DNA of 6,700 bases, taken from the NCBI GenBank assembly GCA_030424705.1, contig JAUHWJ010000109.1:1-6700 (forward strand), written 5' to 3'. The stretch is from Alphaproteobacteria bacterium (GTDB lineage Bacteria > Pseudomonadota > Alphaproteobacteria > Rhodobacterales > Rhodobacteraceae). The position numbers and the translations under genes were made by a program. Shown piece by piece: positions 5,752 to 6,700 of this stretch (the first letter of the stretch is position 1; each line of letters starts with the position of its first letter). A model generated the notes under the pieces. The model was not told the origin of the DNA. It did not search any database and saw only the letters and a list, made by a program, of their open reading frames with translations.

Positions 5752-6700
5752 CCTTCCATCATCGCCACCAGAACCGGATCATGGGGATCATGGAGGAGGC
5801 GACCGCCTGGCGGCGGGACCTTCACGCCCACCCCGAGATCGGCTTCGAGGAGAAGCGGACGGCCGGGATCGTCGCCGCGAAGCTGCGGGAATTCGGCGTG
5901 GACGAGGTGCATGTGGGCCTCGCCCGCACCGGCGTCCTCGGCATCGTGCGCGGCAAGGGGGAGGGGCCGATGATCGGCCTCCGCGCGGACATGGACGCGC
6001 TGCCGATGCCGGACCTCAAGACCGTCCCCTGGCGCTCGAAATTCGAAAACCGGAACCATGCCTGCGGCCATGACGGCCACACCGCCATGCTCCTCGCCGC
6101 CGCGAAGATCCTCTGCGAGACGCGGGATTTCGCGGGCTCTGTCGCGCTCATCTTCCAGCCTGCGGAGGAAGGCATGGGCGGCGGGAAGGAGATGGTGGAG
6201 GACGGTCTCTTCCGCCTCGCCCCCTGCGACAGCGTCTGGGGCCTCCACAACTGGCCGGGCGCGCCGCTCGGCGCCTTCACCGCGCTCGCCGGGCCGGTCA
6301 TGGCGGGGGTGGATTATTTCGACATCCGGATCAGGGGCGTCGGCACCCATGCCGGCACGCCCCATCTGGGGACGGACACGGTCCTCGCCGCCGGGCACAT
6401 GATCGCCGCGCTGCAATCCGTCGCAAGCCGCACCGCGCCGCCGCAGGAGGCGGCGACGATCTCCGTCACCCGCCTCTCCGCCGCCACGGCCTATCACGTC
6501 GTGCCCGACACGACGGAGATCGGCGGCTCGCTCCGCTATGTGAACCCCGCCATCCGCCCGAAGATGGAGGCGCAGCTCCGCGCCGTGGCGAAGGGCGTGG
6601 CGGAAGCCTTCGGCGCGGTCGCCGAGATCGACTACCGCGTGAACTATCCGCCGACGATCAACCCCCCGGCGGAGGCCGACCTCGCGGCGGACATCGCCGC
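5748..6700 (+). CDS. M20-family amidohydrolase (hippurate hydrolase / N-acyl-amino-acid deacylase type), 3' end outside window
   Basis: This metal-dependent deacylase cuts amide bonds of N-acyl amino acids such as hippurate. The first 317 codons are present; the family is about 380-400 residues, so roughly the last 70 are missing. WRRDLHAHPEIGFEE (21-35) is the family's N-terminal signature. LRADMDALPM (78-87) follows, then the metal-site cluster HACGHDGHT with Cys106 and His108, QPAEEG with Glu140 and Glu141, and HNWPG with His167. GVGTHAGTPH (His201, His206) belongs to the dimerisation/lid domain, which starts at about residue 187. The ATG at 5748 overlaps the dehydratase stop as ATGA and has GGAG (5737-5740) 7 nt upstream. 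Later Mets at residues 12 and 15 lack as good a site. No signal peptide is seen, so it is cytosolic. A Cys ligand points to the hippurate-hydrolase/IAA-amidohydrolase branch rather than ArgE/DapE. The acyl and amino acid specificity is unknown. Confidence 0.93.
   Translation, partial: MTFHHRHQNRIMGIMEEATAWRRDLHAHPEIGFEEKRTAGIVAAKLREFGVDEVHVGLARTGVLGIVRGKGEGPMIGLRADMDALPMPDLKTVPWRSKFENRNHACGHDGHTAMLLAAAKILCETRDFAGSVALIFQPAEEGMGGGKEMVEDGLFRLAPCDSVWGLHNWPGAPLGAFTALAGPVMAGVDYFDIRIRGVGTHAGTPHLGTDTVLAAGHMIAALQSVASRTAPPQEAATISVTRLSAATAYHVVPDTTEIGGSLRYVNPAIRPKMEAQLRAVAKGVAEAFGAVAEIDYRVNYPPTINPPAEADLAADIA

Noticed and set aside
5733..6497. Antisense reading frame (254 codons) opposite the M20 gene
   Set aside because: The + strand carries the metal-binding motifs of an M20 enzyme here. 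The antisense product shows no recognisable domain.
4759..6700. Ectoine/hydroxyectoine breakdown cluster (EutB-like dehydratase plus hydrolase)
   Set aside because: Neither a DoeA-type M24 hydrolase, a DoeB-type deacetylase, an EutC-like protein nor an ectoine transporter or regulator is visible. The M20 enzyme belongs to the hippurate-hydrolase branch.
1..6700. Mobile element, CRISPR array, tRNA, rRNA, toxin-antitoxin or defence genes
   Set aside because: I saw no transposase motifs, spaced direct repeats, terminal inverted repeats, cloverleaf-like segments or short paired genes. Composition and codon use look uniform, giving no sign of recent transfer.

Overview
This window is a gene-dense, very GC-rich stretch (about 70% GC by eye) in which every supported gene lies on the + strand. 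The strong preference for G or C at third codon positions, the protein sequences and the tight packing with GTGA and ATGA stop/start overlaps suggest an alphaproteobacterium, most likely of the Rhodobacterales (Paracoccaceae/Roseobacteraceae type). This assignment is inferred from family resemblance and composition; no rRNA or other marker gene is present.

Layout. (1) 1-1164: the 3' part of a thioredoxin reductase gene (trxB), followed through a 4-bp GTGA overlap by a small, probably exported four-cysteine protein of unknown function. (2) 1165-1274: the only real intergenic gap (110 bp). It has a modest inverted repeat at its left edge, an AT-rich island with two CGTAAA elements 11 bp apart, and a clear ribosome binding site. 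A promoter here is plausible but not proven. (3) 1275-3215: a complete exported soluble lytic transglycosylase of the Slt70 type. (4) 3226-6700: four tightly packed genes encoding a type II 2-haloacid dehalogenase-like HAD hydrolase, a serine alpha/beta hydrolase, a PLP-dependent threonine/serine dehydratase and an M20 amidohydrolase that runs off the right edge. These are separated or joined by a 10-bp gap after slt and then by 4-, 8- and 4-bp overlaps, so they probably form one operon that may begin at slt.

How the genes may work together. Slt trims peptidoglycan in the periplasm. The four downstream enzymes are soluble and look catabolic: an M20 deacylase could release amino acids from N-acyl conjugates, the dehydratase could deaminate serine or threonine to 2-oxoacids, and the two hydrolases could act on small haloacids and on esters or amides. 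No substrate is fixed by the sequence, and the shared pathway is inference from gene order.

I see no mobile element, CRISPR array, tRNA, rRNA, phage gene or obvious new system. The window reads as ordinary chromosomal housekeeping and catabolic sequence. The points most worth a second look are the possible CtrA-like site upstream of slt, the exported Cys-rich protein coupled to trxB, and the coupled four-enzyme cluster.
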